DNA of 64,000 bases from Azospirillum brasilense (GCF_007827815.1 NZ_VITH01000005.1:62001-126000), one strand, 5' to 3'. Positions 9,719-19,498 are shown, counted from the first letter of the stretch. The notes: generated by a model from the sequence alone, not told the origin. Numbers and translations are program-made.

Positions 9719-11161
9719 ATGGACAAGAAGGCGATGCTGGGTCCGAAGGTGCGTCGGCTGCGCCGCGACCACGGGCTGACCCAGGCCCAGATGGCCGAGC
9801 AGCTGGGCATCTCCCCCAGCTACCTGAACCTGATCGAGCACAACCAGCGTCCGGTCACCGTGCCGCTGCTGCTGAAGTTGGGCCAGCAGTTCGGGGTGGA
9901 CCTGCAGAGTTTCGCGGAGGACGAGGAGAGCCGCCTCGTCGCCGGCCTGCGCGAGGTCTTCGCCGACCCGCTGTTCGACGGCTCCGACATCAAGAACCAG
10001 GACTTCCGCGAATTGGCGGCGGTCGCCCCGACGCTGGGGCAGGCGGTGGTGGCGCTCTACCGCGCCTTCCGCACCAGCCGCGACGATCTGCAGACCCTGT
10101 CGGAGCGGGTGGCCGACCGCGAGAAGCTGCATCTGGTCCAGACCTCCTCCTTCCCGCAGGACGAGGTGCGCGACCTCTTCCAGGCCCACTCCAACCATTT
10201 TGCCGAGCTGGAGGCGGCGGCGGAAGAACTGTGGCAGGAGGGCCGGCTGGAAAAGGGCGACCTCTACCGCGGCCTGACCGACTATCTGCTGAACAACCAC
10301 AGCGTCCGCGTCCGGCTGCTGCCGTCCGACATCATGGGCTACGCGGTGCGCCGGTTCGACCGGCACGGGCGGCGCATTCTGCTGTCGGAAATGCTGGCGC
10401 CGTCCGGACGCAACTTCCAGCTCGCCTGCCAGATCGCCCTGCTGCGCCACCGCGACCTGCTGAACCAGATCGTCGAGTCGTCCGGCCTGACCGGCGACGA
10501 GGCACGTCGGCTGGCCCGCATCGGTCTCGCCAACTATTTCGCGGCGGCGGTGGTGATGCCCTACGCCCGCTTCTGGGAGGCGGCCAATCAGGTTCGATAC
10601 GACATCGAAATATTGCGGCGCCGGTTCGATGCCTCGTTCGAGCAGGTCTGCCAGCGGCTGACCACGCTGCAGCGGCCGGGGGCGAAGGGCGTTCCCTTCT
10701 TCCTGATGCGGGTGGACAGCGCCGGCAACGTGTCCAAGCGCTTTTCCGGCGCCGGCTTCCATCTGGCCCGCTTCGGCGGCGGCTGCGCCCGCTGGATCGT
10801 TTACGAGGCCTTCCGCACGCCGGGAAAAATCCACAGCCAGCTGGCCCAGATGCCCGACGGCACCACTTATTTCTCCATCGCCCGCACGGTGGTGAAGGCC
10901 GGTGGCGGCTTCCGCAGCCCGCCGCAGCAATTCGCCATCGCGCTGGGCTGCGATCTCCAGCATGCGGCGCAGATCACCTATGCGGATGGTGTGGATCTCG
11001 AAAACACCGAGGCGGCGACGCCCATCGGTGTGAATTGCCGGCTCTGTCCGCGATTGGATTGCTCGCAGCGCGCCTTCCCGCCGCTGAACCATCGCCTGAT
11101 TGTCGATGAGAATCTGCGCGGTCTGTCGCCCTATCTCTTCGCCCCGCCGGCGGGAGAGTAA
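9719..11161 (+). CDS. ramB: RamB/ScfR-type short-chain acyl-CoA responsive regulator
   Basis: A 480-residue regulator. An XRE helix-turn-helix occupies residues 8-65 ([24 protein letters not shown] is cut here to its key part, [13 protein letters not shown]). An IrrE/ImmA-like region follows, with a C-terminal DUF2083-type domain bearing cysteines in [12 protein letters not shown]. This is the architecture of RamB/ScfR regulators of glyoxylate-cycle and short-chain fatty acid metabolism. Its divergent position relative to aceA and the repeats between them support control of aceA. The ATG follows closely on the operator-like repeats, suggesting autoregulation. Confidence 0.88.
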   Translation: MDKKAMLGPKVRRLRRDHGLTQAQMAEQLGISPSYLNLIEHNQRPVTVPLLLKLGQQFGVDLQSFAEDEESRLVAGLREVFADPLFDGSDIKNQDFRELAAVAPTLGQAVVALYRAFRTSRDDLQTLSERVADREKLHLVQTSSFPQDEVRDLFQAHSNHFAELEAAAEELWQEGRLEKGDLYRGLTDYLLNNHSVRVRLLPSDIMGYAVRRFDRHGRRILLSEMLAPSGRNFQLACQIALLRHRDLLNQIVESSGLTGDEARRLARIGLANYFAAAVVMPYARFWEAANQVRYDIEILRRRFDASFEQVCQRLTTLQRPGAKGVPFFLMRVDSAGNVSKRFSGAGFHLARFGGGCARWIVYEAFRTPGKIHSQLAQMPDGTTYFSIARTVVKAGGGFRSPPQQFAIALGCDLQHAAQITYADGVDLENTEAATPIGVNCRLCPRLDCSQRAFPPLNHRLIVDENLRGLSPYLFAPPAGE

Positions 11162-11185
11162 CGCCGTTTATTGTGCGATATCGTC

Positions 11186-11208
11186 TTGTGGTAACCGAAA
11201 AGCCACAA
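11186..11208. repeat. TTGTGG-N11-CCACAA inverted repeat upstream of fpr
   Basis: A 6-bp perfect inverted repeat with an 11-base spacer lies between ramB and fpr in a locally A+T-rich stretch. It could be an operator for fpr or a weak hairpin after ramB; there is no U-tract, so a terminator role is unlikely. Confidence 0.3.
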
Positions 11209-11343
11209 CAAAATTGTTGGTATAAATTAGTGGTCTGTTGACGAATTTGTTGTTAAAGAAGTGTGCTGCAATGCGGCACGGCTTGGCTTCTGAAACGACA
11301 CCGGCCACGGCATGCCGGTCACCGAAACGGACCTGCGGATTCC

Positions 11344-12117
11344 ATGAGCAATCTGATTCATGAGCGCGTCCTGCGCGTTCACCACTGGACGGACACGCTG
11401 TTCAGCTTCACCACCACGCGCGATCCCTCGTTCCGTTTCGATCCCGGACAGTTCACCATGATCGGCCTGGAGGTGAACGGCCGGCCGCTGCTGCGCGCCT
11501 ACAGCCTGGTCAGCGCCAGCTACGAGGAGACGCTGGAGTTCTTCTCGATCAAGGTGCAGGAGGGGCCGCTGACCTCGCGCCTCCAGCATCTGAAGGAAGG
11601 CGACACGCTGCTGGTCAACCGCAAGGCGACGGGCACGCTGGTGACCGACAACCTGCTGCCGGGCCGCAACCTGTACCTGCTCAGCACCGGCACGGGCCTC
11701 GCCCCGTTCCTCAGCATCATCAAGGACCCGGAGATGTACGCCCGGTTCGACAAGGTGATCCTGACCCACACGACGCGTACGGTGGGCGAGCTGGCGTACG
11801 GCGACATCATCAACACCGTCCTGCCGGAGAACGAGTTCTTCGGCGAGGACGTCAAGCAGAAGCTGATCTATTACCCGACCGTGACGCGCGAGCCGTTCCG
11901 CAACCAGGGCCGCATCACCGACCTGATCCGCAACGGCAAGCTGTTCGCGGACGTCGGGCTGGCCCCCTTCGACCGCGAGGTCGACCGCGTGATGATCTGC
12001 GGCAGCCCGGCCATGCTCGACGAGACCAGCGGCATCATGGACGAGCTGGGCTTCTCCATGGGCCACAACGGCGAACCCGGTCATTACGTGATCGAAAAGG
12101 CTTTTGTGGAACGCTGA
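11344..12117 (+). CDS. fpr: Ferredoxin--NADP(+) reductase
   Basis: A 257-residue FAD enzyme that exchanges electrons between NADPH and ferredoxin or flavodoxin. The FAD motif RAYSLVSAS (residues about 48-56), the NADP-binding LLSTGTGLAPFLSI segment (about 115-128), the VILTHTTRTVGELAY strand and the C-terminal CGSPAMLDE segment identify bacterial Fpr. The C-terminus EKAFVER matches the VEKAFVE-type tail usual in subclass I bacterial reductases. It is a single gene, followed by a strong hairpin terminator. The MSNLIHERV start is preferred over an upstream start in arginine-rich sequence. Confidence 0.93.
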   Translation: MSNLIHERVLRVHHWTDTLFSFTTTRDPSFRFDPGQFTMIGLEVNGRPLLRAYSLVSASYEETLEFFSIKVQEGPLTSRLQHLKEGDTLLVNRKATGTLVTDNLLPGRNLYLLSTGTGLAPFLSIIKDPEMYARFDKVILTHTTRTVGELAYGDIINTVLPENEFFGEDVKQKLIYYPTVTREPFRNQGRITDLIRNGKLFADVGLAPFDREVDRVMICGSPAMLDETSGIMDELGFSMGHNGEPGHYVIEKAFVER

Positions 12118-12217
12118 GCGGATTTGCCGGAATAAAGCGGGCCGCGGTTCGTTGATGGGACGTGACGATGGCACGTCATCAACTCCAGCCGGCCCGCCTG
12201 GGCCGGGTTGGTCCTTG

Positions 12218-12253
12218 ACGGGCGCGTCTCCCTCGCGGGGGCGCGCCCGTTTT
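12218..12253 (+). terminator. Intrinsic terminator after fpr
   Basis: A 9-bp perfect stem (ACGGGCGCG at 12218-12226 with CGCGCCCGT at 12242-12250) is followed by TTT. Two smaller GC-rich hairpins precede it within the 204-bp gap after fpr. Confidence 0.65.
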
Positions 12254-12321
12254 CCTTCCGGAACTGACCCGGTTCGCCAGACCGTTTTGCCGATCCCGCA
12301 TTTGGTGTAGACATCCCCTCC

Positions 12322-14148
12322 ATGCGCCTCATCACGATCCTCGCCGTGCTGCTCGTGGCCGGCCTCGCGAATTTTGCCGTCTGGTCGCTGCCGAACCAGC
12401 CGGTGCCGCTCGACCCGCCGCCCGGTGGCAAGCTGAAAAGCGTGTCCTTCGCGCCCTTCCGCGACGGCCAGAGCCCGCTGACACAGACATTCCCCAGCAC
12501 CGAGCAGATCGACGAGGATCTGGCGGCCCTCGCCCCGCAGGTGGCGGGGGTGCGCACCTACACCTCGCTGGAAGGGCTTGAGGTGGTGCCGGAACTGGCG
12601 CGCCGTCACGGCATGCAGGTCACCATGGGGGCGTGGCTGTCGTCGCGGCTCGATAAGAACGAGAAGGAGGTCGCCTCCCTCATCGACCTCGCCAACCGCT
12701 ACCCGGACGTCATCACCCGCGTGATCGTCGGCAACGAGGTGTTGCTGCGCCGCGAGCTGACGCCGGAGCAGGTGGCCGGCTACATCGACCGCGTGAAGGC
12801 GGCGGTGAAGCAGCCGGTGTCCTACGCCGACGTGTGGGAATGGTGGCTGAAATACCCGCAGATCGCGGATCACGTGGATTACCTGACCATCCACCTGCTG
12901 CCCTATTGGGAGGACGTGCCGACCGACGTGGCCGGCGCCATGGAGCGCATCCGCGGCAGCTACCGCACCATCGCCCAGCGCTTCCCCGGCAAGCCGATCC
13001 TGGTCGGCGAGACCGGCTGGCCGACCGAGGGCCGGTCACGCGGTGCCGCGGTCACCGGGCTGGTCAACAAGGCCAAGTTCGTCAACGGCTTCGTCCGCCT
13101 CGCCGAGCAGGAGGGCTTCGACTACAACGTGATCGAGGCCTTCGACCAGGGTTGGAAGGCCAAGCTGGAGGGCACGGTGGGCGGCCACTGGGGCCTCTAC
13201 ACCGCCGACCGTCAGGCGAAGTTCGCGCTGGCCGGGCCGGTGGTGGAGAACCGCCAATGGCGGCTGCTGTTCGGCGTCTCCTCCAGCCTCGCCCTGGCGT
13301 TCGTCATCGGGCTGACCCTGCGCGGCCGGCCGCTGACCACCGGGGCCTTCGCCGCCCTGGCCGTCCTGGCGCAGGCGCTCTCCACCCTGTACGTCCACGC
13401 CGTCTGGGGCGCCCTGCACGGCAAGCACTACCCGCAGGACGTGGTGCTGTCGGTGGTCATGCTGGCGGCGACGGGTGTCCTGTCGGTGGCCGTCCTGCTG
13501 GCCGCCCGGCGGGCGCTGGGCAGCGGCGGTCTGGCTCTGGAACCGCTGGCGCCCCTGCGCGGCCGTCCGGCGCTGTCGCGGCTGGAAACGGTGGGCAAGG
13601 CCGCCGCCGTGCTCCTCGCCCTGCTGGGGATCGTCTGGAGCTTCCTGATCGTCTTCGATGGCCGCTACCGCGACTTCCCCAACTGGTACTTCGCCCTGCC
13701 GGCGCTCGGCCTGCTGGCGCTCGGCGCCATGCGCGCCACGCGGCGTCCGGAGGGCACGGGGGCGCTGGCCGCCTGGGGGATTGGTGGGCTGTTCCGCCCC
13801 GCCGTCCCAGTTGCCGATTCTCTGGCGGCTGATGCCCCGGCGAGCGGCCTGTGCGGCGCCGTCCGCCGCCTGCCGCTGGAGTCGGCGCTGGCCGTCCTGC
13901 TGCTGCTCGGCGCGCTGCTGACCGTGCTGGCGGAGGGCGTGGTGCCGATGGAGTCGCTGATCTACGGGCAGCTTCCCTTCCTGGAGGCGCTGCACGAGGT
14001 GGTGTGGACCAGCCCGAACTGGGAGGCGCTGTCCTGGGCCGGGCTCCAGCTTCTGCTGGCGGTGCCCTACGCCGCCGCCGTCCTGGCCGCCCGCCGTGGC
14101 GAGACCGCCCGCGCCGGCCATCAATGGGTCCGCATCGCCGGGCAGTGA
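12322..14148 (+). CDS. Membrane-anchored GH17 beta-glucan hydrolase/transglycosylase
   Basis: A 608-residue protein with an N-terminal signal anchor (residues 3-22), a periplasmic glycoside hydrolase family 17 domain (about 38-310) and seven or so membrane helices in the C-terminal half. The catalytic acid lies in RVIVGNEVLLR (about E138) and the nucleophile in LVGETGWPTEG (about E229). GH17 domains in related bacteria act in beta-1,3/1,6-glucan synthesis or remodelling (NdvB/NdvC-like systems), so a role in cyclic or surface glucan is likely but inferred. No partner glucan synthase is adjacent. It faces the next gene convergently. Confidence 0.85.
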   Translation: MRLITILAVLLVAGLANFAVWSLPNQPVPLDPPPGGKLKSVSFAPFRDGQSPLTQTFPSTEQIDEDLAALAPQVAGVRTYTSLEGLEVVPELARRHGMQVTMGAWLSSRLDKNEKEVASLIDLANRYPDVITRVIVGNEVLLRRELTPEQVAGYIDRVKAAVKQPVSYADVWEWWLKYPQIADHVDYLTIHLLPYWEDVPTDVAGAMERIRGSYRTIAQRFPGKPILVGETGWPTEGRSRGAAVTGLVNKAKFVNGFVRLAEQEGFDYNVIEAFDQGWKAKLEGTVGGHWGLYTADRQAKFALAGPVVENRQWRLLFGVSSSLALAFVIGLTLRGRPLTTGAFAALAVLAQALSTLYVHAVWGALHGKHYPQDVVLSVVMLAATGVLSVAVLLAARRALGSGGLALEPLAPLRGRPALSRLETVGKAAAVLLALLGIVWSFLIVFDGRYRDFPNWYFALPALGLLALGAMRATRRPEGTGALAAWGIGGLFRPAVPVADSLAADAPASGLCGAVRRLPLESALAVLLLLGALLTVLAEGVVPMESLIYGQLPFLEALHEVVWTSPNWEALSWAGLQLLLAVPYAAAVLAARRGETARAGHQWVRIAGQ

Positions 14149-14155
14149 GGGTTTC

Positions 14156-14184
14156 CCCCTCTCCCGCTTGGCGTGGGAGAGGGG
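14156..14184. terminator. CCCCTCTCCC hairpin between convergent genes
   Basis: A perfect 10-bp inverted repeat (14156-14165 with 14175-14184) lies between two convergent stop codons. It belongs to the same CCCTCTCCC/GGGAGAGGG family as repeats near 28.9, 50.3 and 59.1 kb. It lacks a U-tract but may act as a bidirectional boundary. Confidence 0.45.
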
Positions 14185-14195
14185 CACGCTCTGCC

Positions 14196-14906
14196 TCAGG
14201 CCGCCTTCTCGCTCTTCCGGCTGCCCTGATGCTCCGCGGTCCAGCGCTTGGGATCGTGCAGGAAGGCGTGGATTTCGCCCTGCGCCTGCCCATCCAGGTA
14301 ATGGCCGCGGTTCGCCACCTCCAGCACGTCCCACCAGGTCGCCAGAGCGTGCATCGTGATGCCCAACGGGGCCAGATGCTCCTGGATCTCGTCGAAGATC
14401 CCGTACTGGAACAGCACGAACAGGTCGCGCACGTCGCAGCCCGCCTCCTTCAGCGGCTGGGCGAAGCGGGCCTTGCGGTGGCCGTCCGCGGCGATCTGCT
14501 CGACCAGCAGCACGCGCCAGCCCGGCTCGACCCGGCCTTCGATCCGGTGCTTGTAGTCCTGCTGCCCCTCCGGCGCATCCTTGCGAACGAAGACGAGGGG
14601 GAGGCTCATCCGGTCGGCGATCAGCGCGGCCCAGGGCACGCCGGCCCCCTCGGCGGCGGCGATGGCGTCCAACTCGCCGTCGCCGATCTCCTGCCCGATC
14701 ATCCGCAGCGCGAAATCCAGCACCTCGTCGCGCACCGCGGGGTAGGAGAGCAGCCGCCGCCCTTCCAGATGGACCGGGCTGACCAGCCCCGAGCCGTGGC
14801 GGCAGAGATGGTCCGGGTCGTACCGGACGCAGCCGGTCTCGATCAGATGGCGGGCCACCCCGATGGCCCCCTCGCGCAGCTCGATGTCCCAAGCGTCCGG
14901 AATCAT
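14196..14906 (-). CDS. Orotate phosphoribosyltransferase-like protein with altered PRPP motif
   Basis: A 236-residue protein with the type I phosphoribosyltransferase layout: an AIAAAEGAGVPWAALIA strand, the PLVFVRKDAPEG flexible-loop region typical of orotate phosphoribosyltransferase, and a PRPP-motif strand. That motif reads VLLVEQIAADGHR (residues 132-144); the second acidic residue of the usual DD/ED pair is Q137 and the TTG-type phosphate loop is ADG. A C-terminal extension of about 40 residues ends in a basic tail. Enzyme activity is doubtful from the motif alone; it may be a divergent paralogue of PyrE. Confidence 0.72.
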   Translation of the reverse strand: MIPDAWDIELREGAIGVARHLIETGCVRYDPDHLCRHGSGLVSPVHLEGRRLLSYPAVRDEVLDFALRMIGQEIGDGELDAIAAAEGAGVPWAALIADRMSLPLVFVRKDAPEGQQDYKHRIEGRVEPGWRVLLVEQIAADGHRKARFAQPLKEAGCDVRDLFVLFQYGIFDEIQEHLAPLGITMHALATWWDVLEVANRGHYLDGQAQGEIHAFLHDPKRWTAEHQGSRKSEKAA

Positions 14907-15175
14907 GGCTTGCCCCCGTCGTTTTCGTCGTTGTCAGCCTCGTGCCTTTCTTCCGATGATCCCCCGTTCGGAGCGGGCCGCAACCCCTCCACACGCGCCG
15001 GGGCGGACGCTTTTGCGGTAGCCGGAACGGAGGAGGACAACGCGCCGCAGCCGTCCTCCGCCGGCAGTCGTGCGCAACGGCACACCAGAGCGGTTGACAC
15101 GAACCGCGACAAACGTTGAAAAAGAGAATCGAATTGTAGCCATGCAGCTTTGGCAAAGCGGGGCGGGGAGCGGCG

Positions 15176-16792
15176 ATGTCGGACATCCAGGGCTGGGGCC
15201 AGGACGAGGACGACGAGTTGCTGTTCGCCGACGAGGATGCTCCGGACCCGTCGTCCGCCCCGTCGCGCCCCGCCGCACCCTGGAAGCTGCTGATCGTCGA
15301 CGATGACCCGGAGGTGCACGCGATCACCCGCGTCGTGTTGAACGATGTGACCTTCGACGGGCGCCGCCTGCACTTCCTGTCCGCCCATTCGGGGGGCGAG
15401 GCGCGGGCGATCCTGAACGATCATCCCGACATCGCCGCCGTCCTCCTGGACGTGGTGATGGAGACGGAGGACGCCGGGCTGCGGCTGGTCCACCACATCC
15501 GGGAAGTGCTGGGCAACCGGCGGGTCCGCATCATCCTGCGCACCGGCCAGCCCGGCCAGGCGCCGGAACGGCAGGTGATCGTCAGCTACGACATCAACGA
15601 CTACAAGGCCAAGAGCGAGCTGACCGCCCAGAAGCTGTTCACCACGACGGTGGCCGCCCTGCGCTCCTACCAGCACATCGATGCCATCGAGCGCAACCGT
15701 CAGGGGCTGGAGACGATCGTCGACGCCGCCGGCACCCTGTTCGAGCAGCGCCGCATGGACCGTTTCGCCGTCGGCGTGGTGGAGCGGGTCGCCGCCCTGC
15801 TGCCGCGGGCGGCCGGCGCCTTCCTGTGCGCCGTGCCGCACAGCGCGACCCCGGATGGCGCGCCTCCGGATCGCCCGCCCCGGGAGGCGGAGGTGCTGTG
15901 CGGAACCGGCGTCTTCGCCGACGCCGTCGGCCGGCCGGTCAGCGCCGTGCTGCCCGGCGCGTCCTGCGCCGACATCGCCGCCGCCCTCGCCCGGGGCCGC
16001 AGCCTGCACCGCGACGACCACAGCGTCGCGCTGTTCCAGACCCAGCGCCCCGGTCCCGCCGCGCTGTTCATCGGCGGACACGGCGGCCTGCCCGAGGTCG
16101 AGCGGCGATTGGTGGAGATCTTCTGCTCCCGGATGTCGGTCGGGTTCGACAACGTGTCCCTCTACGAGCAGCTCCGCCTCGCCCAGGTCGCGACGGTGCA
16201 CGCCCTGGGCAAGCTGGCCGAATACAAGGACGAGGTCACCGGGGAGCATGTCCGGCGCATCGGCCGCTGGGCCACCGCCATCGCACGGGAACTCCAGACG
16301 CGGGGCACCTGTGGCGACGACGCCGACGACCTGTTCTGCGAATTGATCGGGTTGGCCAGCATGCTGCACGACGTCGGCAAGGTCGCCATCCCCGACCGGA
16401 TCCTGCGCAAGCCCGGCAAGCTGGACCCCGAGGAAATCACCCAGATGCGCGAACACGCCACCATCGGCGGGAGCATCCTGCGCGACGCCTCCGGCCCGGT
16501 CGGCGGGCGCAACTACCTGACGATGGGGGCGGAGATCGCCGAGAGCCACCACGAGAAGTTCGACGGCACCGGCTATCCCCGTGGGCTGGCGGGCGACGCC
16601 ATCCCGCTGTCGGGCCGCATCGTGGCGGTCGCCGACGTCTACGACGCCCTGCTGCACCGCCGCCCGTACAAGGAGGCGTGGGAACTGGCGGCGGTGGTCG
16701 ATCTGATCCGCGCCGAGTCGGGCCGGCATTTCGACCCGCGCGTCGTCGACGCCTTCGTCGCGGTCCTGGAGCGCGGCGGGCCGGAGGCGTAG
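15176..16792 (+). CDS. Response regulator with DUF3369 and HD-GYP domains (c-di-GMP phosphodiesterase)
   Basis: A 538-residue protein. A receiver domain occupies about residues 37-165 (KLLIVDDDPEVHAITR; acceptor D in AAVLLDVVME near 92), followed by a DUF3369 segment (about 175-330) and an HD-GYP domain with MLHDVGKVAIPDRIL (about 395) and HHEKFDGTGYPRGL (about 458). HD-GYP domains hydrolyse c-di-GMP, and all key residues are present. An acidic tail of about 35 residues precedes the receiver. It converges on a diguanylate cyclase gene 27 bp away, so two opposing c-di-GMP enzymes are neighbours, though not in one operon. Confidence 0.93.
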   Translation: MSDIQGWGQDEDDELLFADEDAPDPSSAPSRPAAPWKLLIVDDDPEVHAITRVVLNDVTFDGRRLHFLSAHSGGEARAILNDHPDIAAVLLDVVMETEDAGLRLVHHIREVLGNRRVRIILRTGQPGQAPERQVIVSYDINDYKAKSELTAQKLFTTTVAALRSYQHIDAIERNRQGLETIVDAAGTLFEQRRMDRFAVGVVERVAALLPRAAGAFLCAVPHSATPDGAPPDRPPREAEVLCGTGVFADAVGRPVSAVLPGASCADIAAALARGRSLHRDDHSVALFQTQRPGPAALFIGGHGGLPEVERRLVEIFCSRMSVGFDNVSLYEQLRLAQVATVHALGKLAEYKDEVTGEHVRRIGRWATAIARELQTRGTCGDDADDLFCELIGLASMLHDVGKVAIPDRILRKPGKLDPEEITQMREHATIGGSILRDASGPVGGRNYLTMGAEIAESHHEKFDGTGYPRGLAGDAIPLSGRIVAVADVYDALLHRRPYKEAWELAAVVDLIRAESGRHFDPRVVDAFVAVLERGGPEA

Positions 16793-16819
16793 CGGGAACG
16801 CCCCGGCTGTTTCAGAGCG

Positions 16820-18004
16820 TCAGGCCGGTTCGGGGACCCGGTCGTCGGCGACGATCCGGTTCTTGCCGGACTGCTTGGCCGCGTACATGCGCTGGTCGGC
16901 CAGATCGACCAGCCGTTCCCAGTCCAGCGGGCGGTCGTGAAGGTATTCGGCGAGTCCGACACTGGCGGTCTGGGGAACTCCGTCCGGGCGCTTGCCCAGC
17001 CCCCGCGCGTGCAGCCGCTCCACCGCGGTCAGCGCGCCCTCGCGGGAGGTGTTGGGCATGATGACCACGAACTCCTCGCCGCCCCAGCGCACCAGCACGT
17101 CGGACTGGCGCAGCATGGCCCGGATCGCCTCCGCCGACCGCCCGAGCTGCTTATCGCCCTGGTCGTGGCCGAAGCGGTCGTTGATCGACTTGAAGTTGTC
17201 CAGATCGAAGAAGATCACCGAAAGCGGGTGATCCGAGCGTTGGGCGTGGGCGAACTGCAGCCGCAGAAGCTCTTCGCCGATGCGGCGGGAGAATGCGCCG
17301 GTCAGCCCATCGTGCGACGCCTGATCGACCAGGGCCATCATGAAGTGCAGCTGGCTCATCGCCGCCAGCGTCGCCACCACCATGATGAGCACCAGCAGCC
17401 ACAGGGCGCCCAGATAGGAGGGGAACGGGAAGACCAGCGAGCCGTAGACCCCGGCCAGCATGTGCGCCGCCAGCATCGGCGTCGCGAAGGCCAGCCCCTC
17501 CAGGGCGGTCAGCGGAAAGACGCTGAGCCCCGCCACCATCACGAAGGGCAGGAAGGCGTAGCCGGCGGCCACCGCCAGCGCGCTTCCCGCGATCATGTCC
17601 TCGTTCAGCATGGGGTGCGAGGCGAGGAAGAAGATCGTCGGCACGGCCAGCAGCAGGGCCAGCCCCCGCCACGCGCTGCCCATGTCGTCGCAGATCCGGT
17701 AGCCGAGCGCCAGCGCGCCGAAGGCGAAGCTGGACACCAGCCGCAGGCCGGCCAGATAGCCCCACAGAGGCCAGGGGAAGATGAAGACGTCGATGACGAT
17801 CCACAGCGGCGTCAGCACGGCGAACACCGCGGCGACCATGCGGACACGGGAATGGATCAGCACGGCCCGGCGACGCTGGATGATCGGGGTGTGTCCGCCC
17901 GGATGCATCAGGTCGCGCAACTGCTCGAAGGAGAGATCGCCGCTCACCGCCTGGAATGCCCTCTCCGCGAACCGTCTGAGGAGATTAAGCGCTTGTTGAT
18001 ACAC
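16820..18004 (-). CDS. Membrane-bound GGDEF diguanylate cyclase
   Basis: A 394-residue protein from a GTG start at VYQQALNLLRR, preceded by GGGGGG. The frame continues upstream to an ATG at 18169, but that lies directly against the dnaJ terminator, leaving no room for a promoter. About six membrane helices (residues 55-230) precede a GGDEF domain. The active site is RWGGEEFVVI (about residue 306) and an inhibitory RxxD site (RQSD) lies five residues before it, so product feedback is expected. SHDGLTGAFSRR marks the domain start. Confidence 0.85.
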   Translation of the reverse strand: MYQQALNLLRRFAERAFQAVSGDLSFEQLRDLMHPGGHTPIIQRRRAVLIHSRVRMVAAVFAVLTPLWIVIDVFIFPWPLWGYLAGLRLVSSFAFGALALGYRICDDMGSAWRGLALLLAVPTIFFLASHPMLNEDMIAGSALAVAAGYAFLPFVMVAGLSVFPLTALEGLAFATPMLAAHMLAGVYGSLVFPFPSYLGALWLLVLIMVVATLAAMSQLHFMMALVDQASHDGLTGAFSRRIGEELLRLQFAHAQRSDHPLSVIFFDLDNFKSINDRFGHDQGDKQLGRSAEAIRAMLRQSDVLVRWGGEEFVVIMPNTSREGALTAVERLHARGLGKRPDGVPQTASVGLAEYLHDRPLDWERLVDLADQRMYAAKQSGKNRIVADDRVPEPA

Positions 18005-18182
18005 GCGATGCCCCCCATCGGCAACGTCAATCGCCGTGATGTCCAGGATACGTGCGTATGCCGTGCGGCCTGTGGCATCGACGCATAGGTCCGTGGTTTT
18101 CGGGGACAGTCGTCCCCGAGTCCCACCGCTGTCAACGCCGAACTGGTCATACCACTGGGGCAAAAGCACGCGGTGCCCACGA

Positions 18183-18213
18183 AAAAAGGCCCGGCGGCGG
18201 GCCGGGCCTTTTT
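18183..18213 (-). terminator. Intrinsic terminator of dnaJ
   Basis: An 8-bp GC stem (18188-18195 with 18201-18208) extended by A-T pairs gives a U-rich tail in both directions, best on the minus strand (TTTTTT). It ends dnaJ 30-60 nt after its stop codon. Confidence 0.85.
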
Positions 18214-18239
18214 CACGGGTCGGAACGAAGGAAAGACGG

Positions 18240-19385
18240 TCAGTCCTTCAGGTCTTCCCACAGCTCCTTCACCTTGGCGAAGAAGCCTTCGGACTGCGGG
18301 TGGGAGCCTTCCTTGCCGGCGGTGTCGAACTCGCGCAGAAGCTCCTGCTGCTTCTTGGTCAGGTTGACCGGAGTCTCGACGACGGCCTGGATGTACATGT
18401 CGCCGCGCTGCTGGCTGCGCAGCACCGACATGCCCTTGCCCTTGATGCGGAACTGGTGGCCGGACTGGGTGCCCGGCGGGACCGTCACCTTGGTGCGGCT
18501 CCCCTCGATGGTCGGCACCTCCACCGTGCCGCCCAGCGCCGCGGTGGTCATCGGGATCGGCACCCGGCAGTGGATGTTGGCGCCGTCGCGCTGGAAGATC
18601 GGGTGCGGCGCGATGGCCAGGAAGATGTAGAGGTCGCCCGGCGGCGCGCCGCGCAAGCCCGCCTCGCCCTCGCCGGCCAGACGGATGCGCGTGCCGTCCT
18701 CGACGCCCGCGGGGATGTTGACCTGAAGGGTCTTTTCCTTGCGCAGGCGCCCGGCGCCGCCGCAGCTCTTGCAAGGGTCCTTGATGACGCGGCCCTGGCC
18801 GTGGCAGGCCGGGCAGGTGCGCTCGATGGTGAAGAAGCCCTGCTGGGCGCGCACCTTGCCGTGGCCCTGGCAGGTCGGGCAGGTGACCGGCTGGGTCCCC
18901 GCCGCCGCGCCGGAGCCGCTGCAGGACTCGCAGGCGACGGTGGAGGGGACGCGGACGTTGGCCGTGGTGCCCTTGAAGGCCTCCTCCAGCCCGATCTCCA
19001 GATTGTAGCGCAGGTCCTGGCCGCGGCCCGACGCGCCGCCGCCGCCGCGGCGCCCGCCCATGAACTCCCCGAACATCTCGTCGAAGATGTCGGCGAAGCC
19101 GCCGCCGCCGCCACCGAAATCGAAGCCGCCAAAGCCGCCGCCGGCCCCGCCGCGCCCGTTCTCGAAGGCGCCATGGCCGAAGCGGTCGTAGGCCGCGCGC
19201 TTCTGCTCGTCCTTCAGGACGTCGTAGGCTTCGCTGATTTCCTTGAACTTGTGCTCGGCGTCCTTGTCACCCTGATTGCGGTCCGGGTGATACTGCATCG
19301 CCATCTTGCGGTACGCTTTTTTGATCTCGTCCGCGCTGGCGCCCTTCGCCACCCCGAGCAGCTCGTAATAGTCCTGTTTCGCCAT
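18240..19385 (-). CDS. dnaJ: Chaperone DnaJ (Hsp40)
   Basis: A 381-residue co-chaperone that delivers unfolded clients to DnaK and stimulates its ATPase. It has a J-domain with the HPD tripeptide (MQYHPDRNQ near 33), a Gly/Phe-rich linker (about 72-110) and four CxxCxGxG zinc repeats ([32 protein letters not shown]). C-terminal substrate-binding and dimerisation domains follow. It lies 172 bp behind dnaK on the same strand with stem-loops between, so it is probably transcribed with dnaK at a lower level. Confidence 0.97.
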   Translation of the reverse strand: MAKQDYYELLGVAKGASADEIKKAYRKMAMQYHPDRNQGDKDAEHKFKEISEAYDVLKDEQKRAAYDRFGHGAFENGRGGAGGGFGGFDFGGGGGGFADIFDEMFGEFMGGRRGGGGASGRGQDLRYNLEIGLEEAFKGTTANVRVPSTVACESCSGSGAAAGTQPVTCPTCQGHGKVRAQQGFFTIERTCPACHGQGRVIKDPCKSCGGAGRLRKEKTLQVNIPAGVEDGTRIRLAGEGEAGLRGAPPGDLYIFLAIAPHPIFQRDGANIHCRVPIPMTTAALGGTVEVPTIEGSRTKVTVPPGTQSGHQFRIKGKGMSVLRSQQRGDMYIQAVVETPVNLTKKQQELLREFDTAGKEGSHPQSEGFFAKVKELWEDLKD

Positions 19386-19498
19386 GGGCCCCGACCGCCT
19401 TCACATTCAACAGACCAATCATATCTCCGGCCCGCCACCGCAGGACGGATGACGGGCCGGACGATACTGCATGGCGCCGGGTTCTCCCGGCTGTGACA

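Noticed and set aside
9530..11092. Apparent N-terminal extension of isocitrate lyase
   Set aside because: The frame stays open antisense to the ramB gene, but isocitrate lyase homology begins at MSLDEKTK and a good ribosome binding site precedes it.
18005..18169. ATG at 18169 as the start of the diguanylate cyclase
   Set aside because: It lies against the dnaJ terminator, leaving no promoter space, and the extra residues are not hydrophobic or conserved; the GTG at 18004 has a good ribosome binding site.
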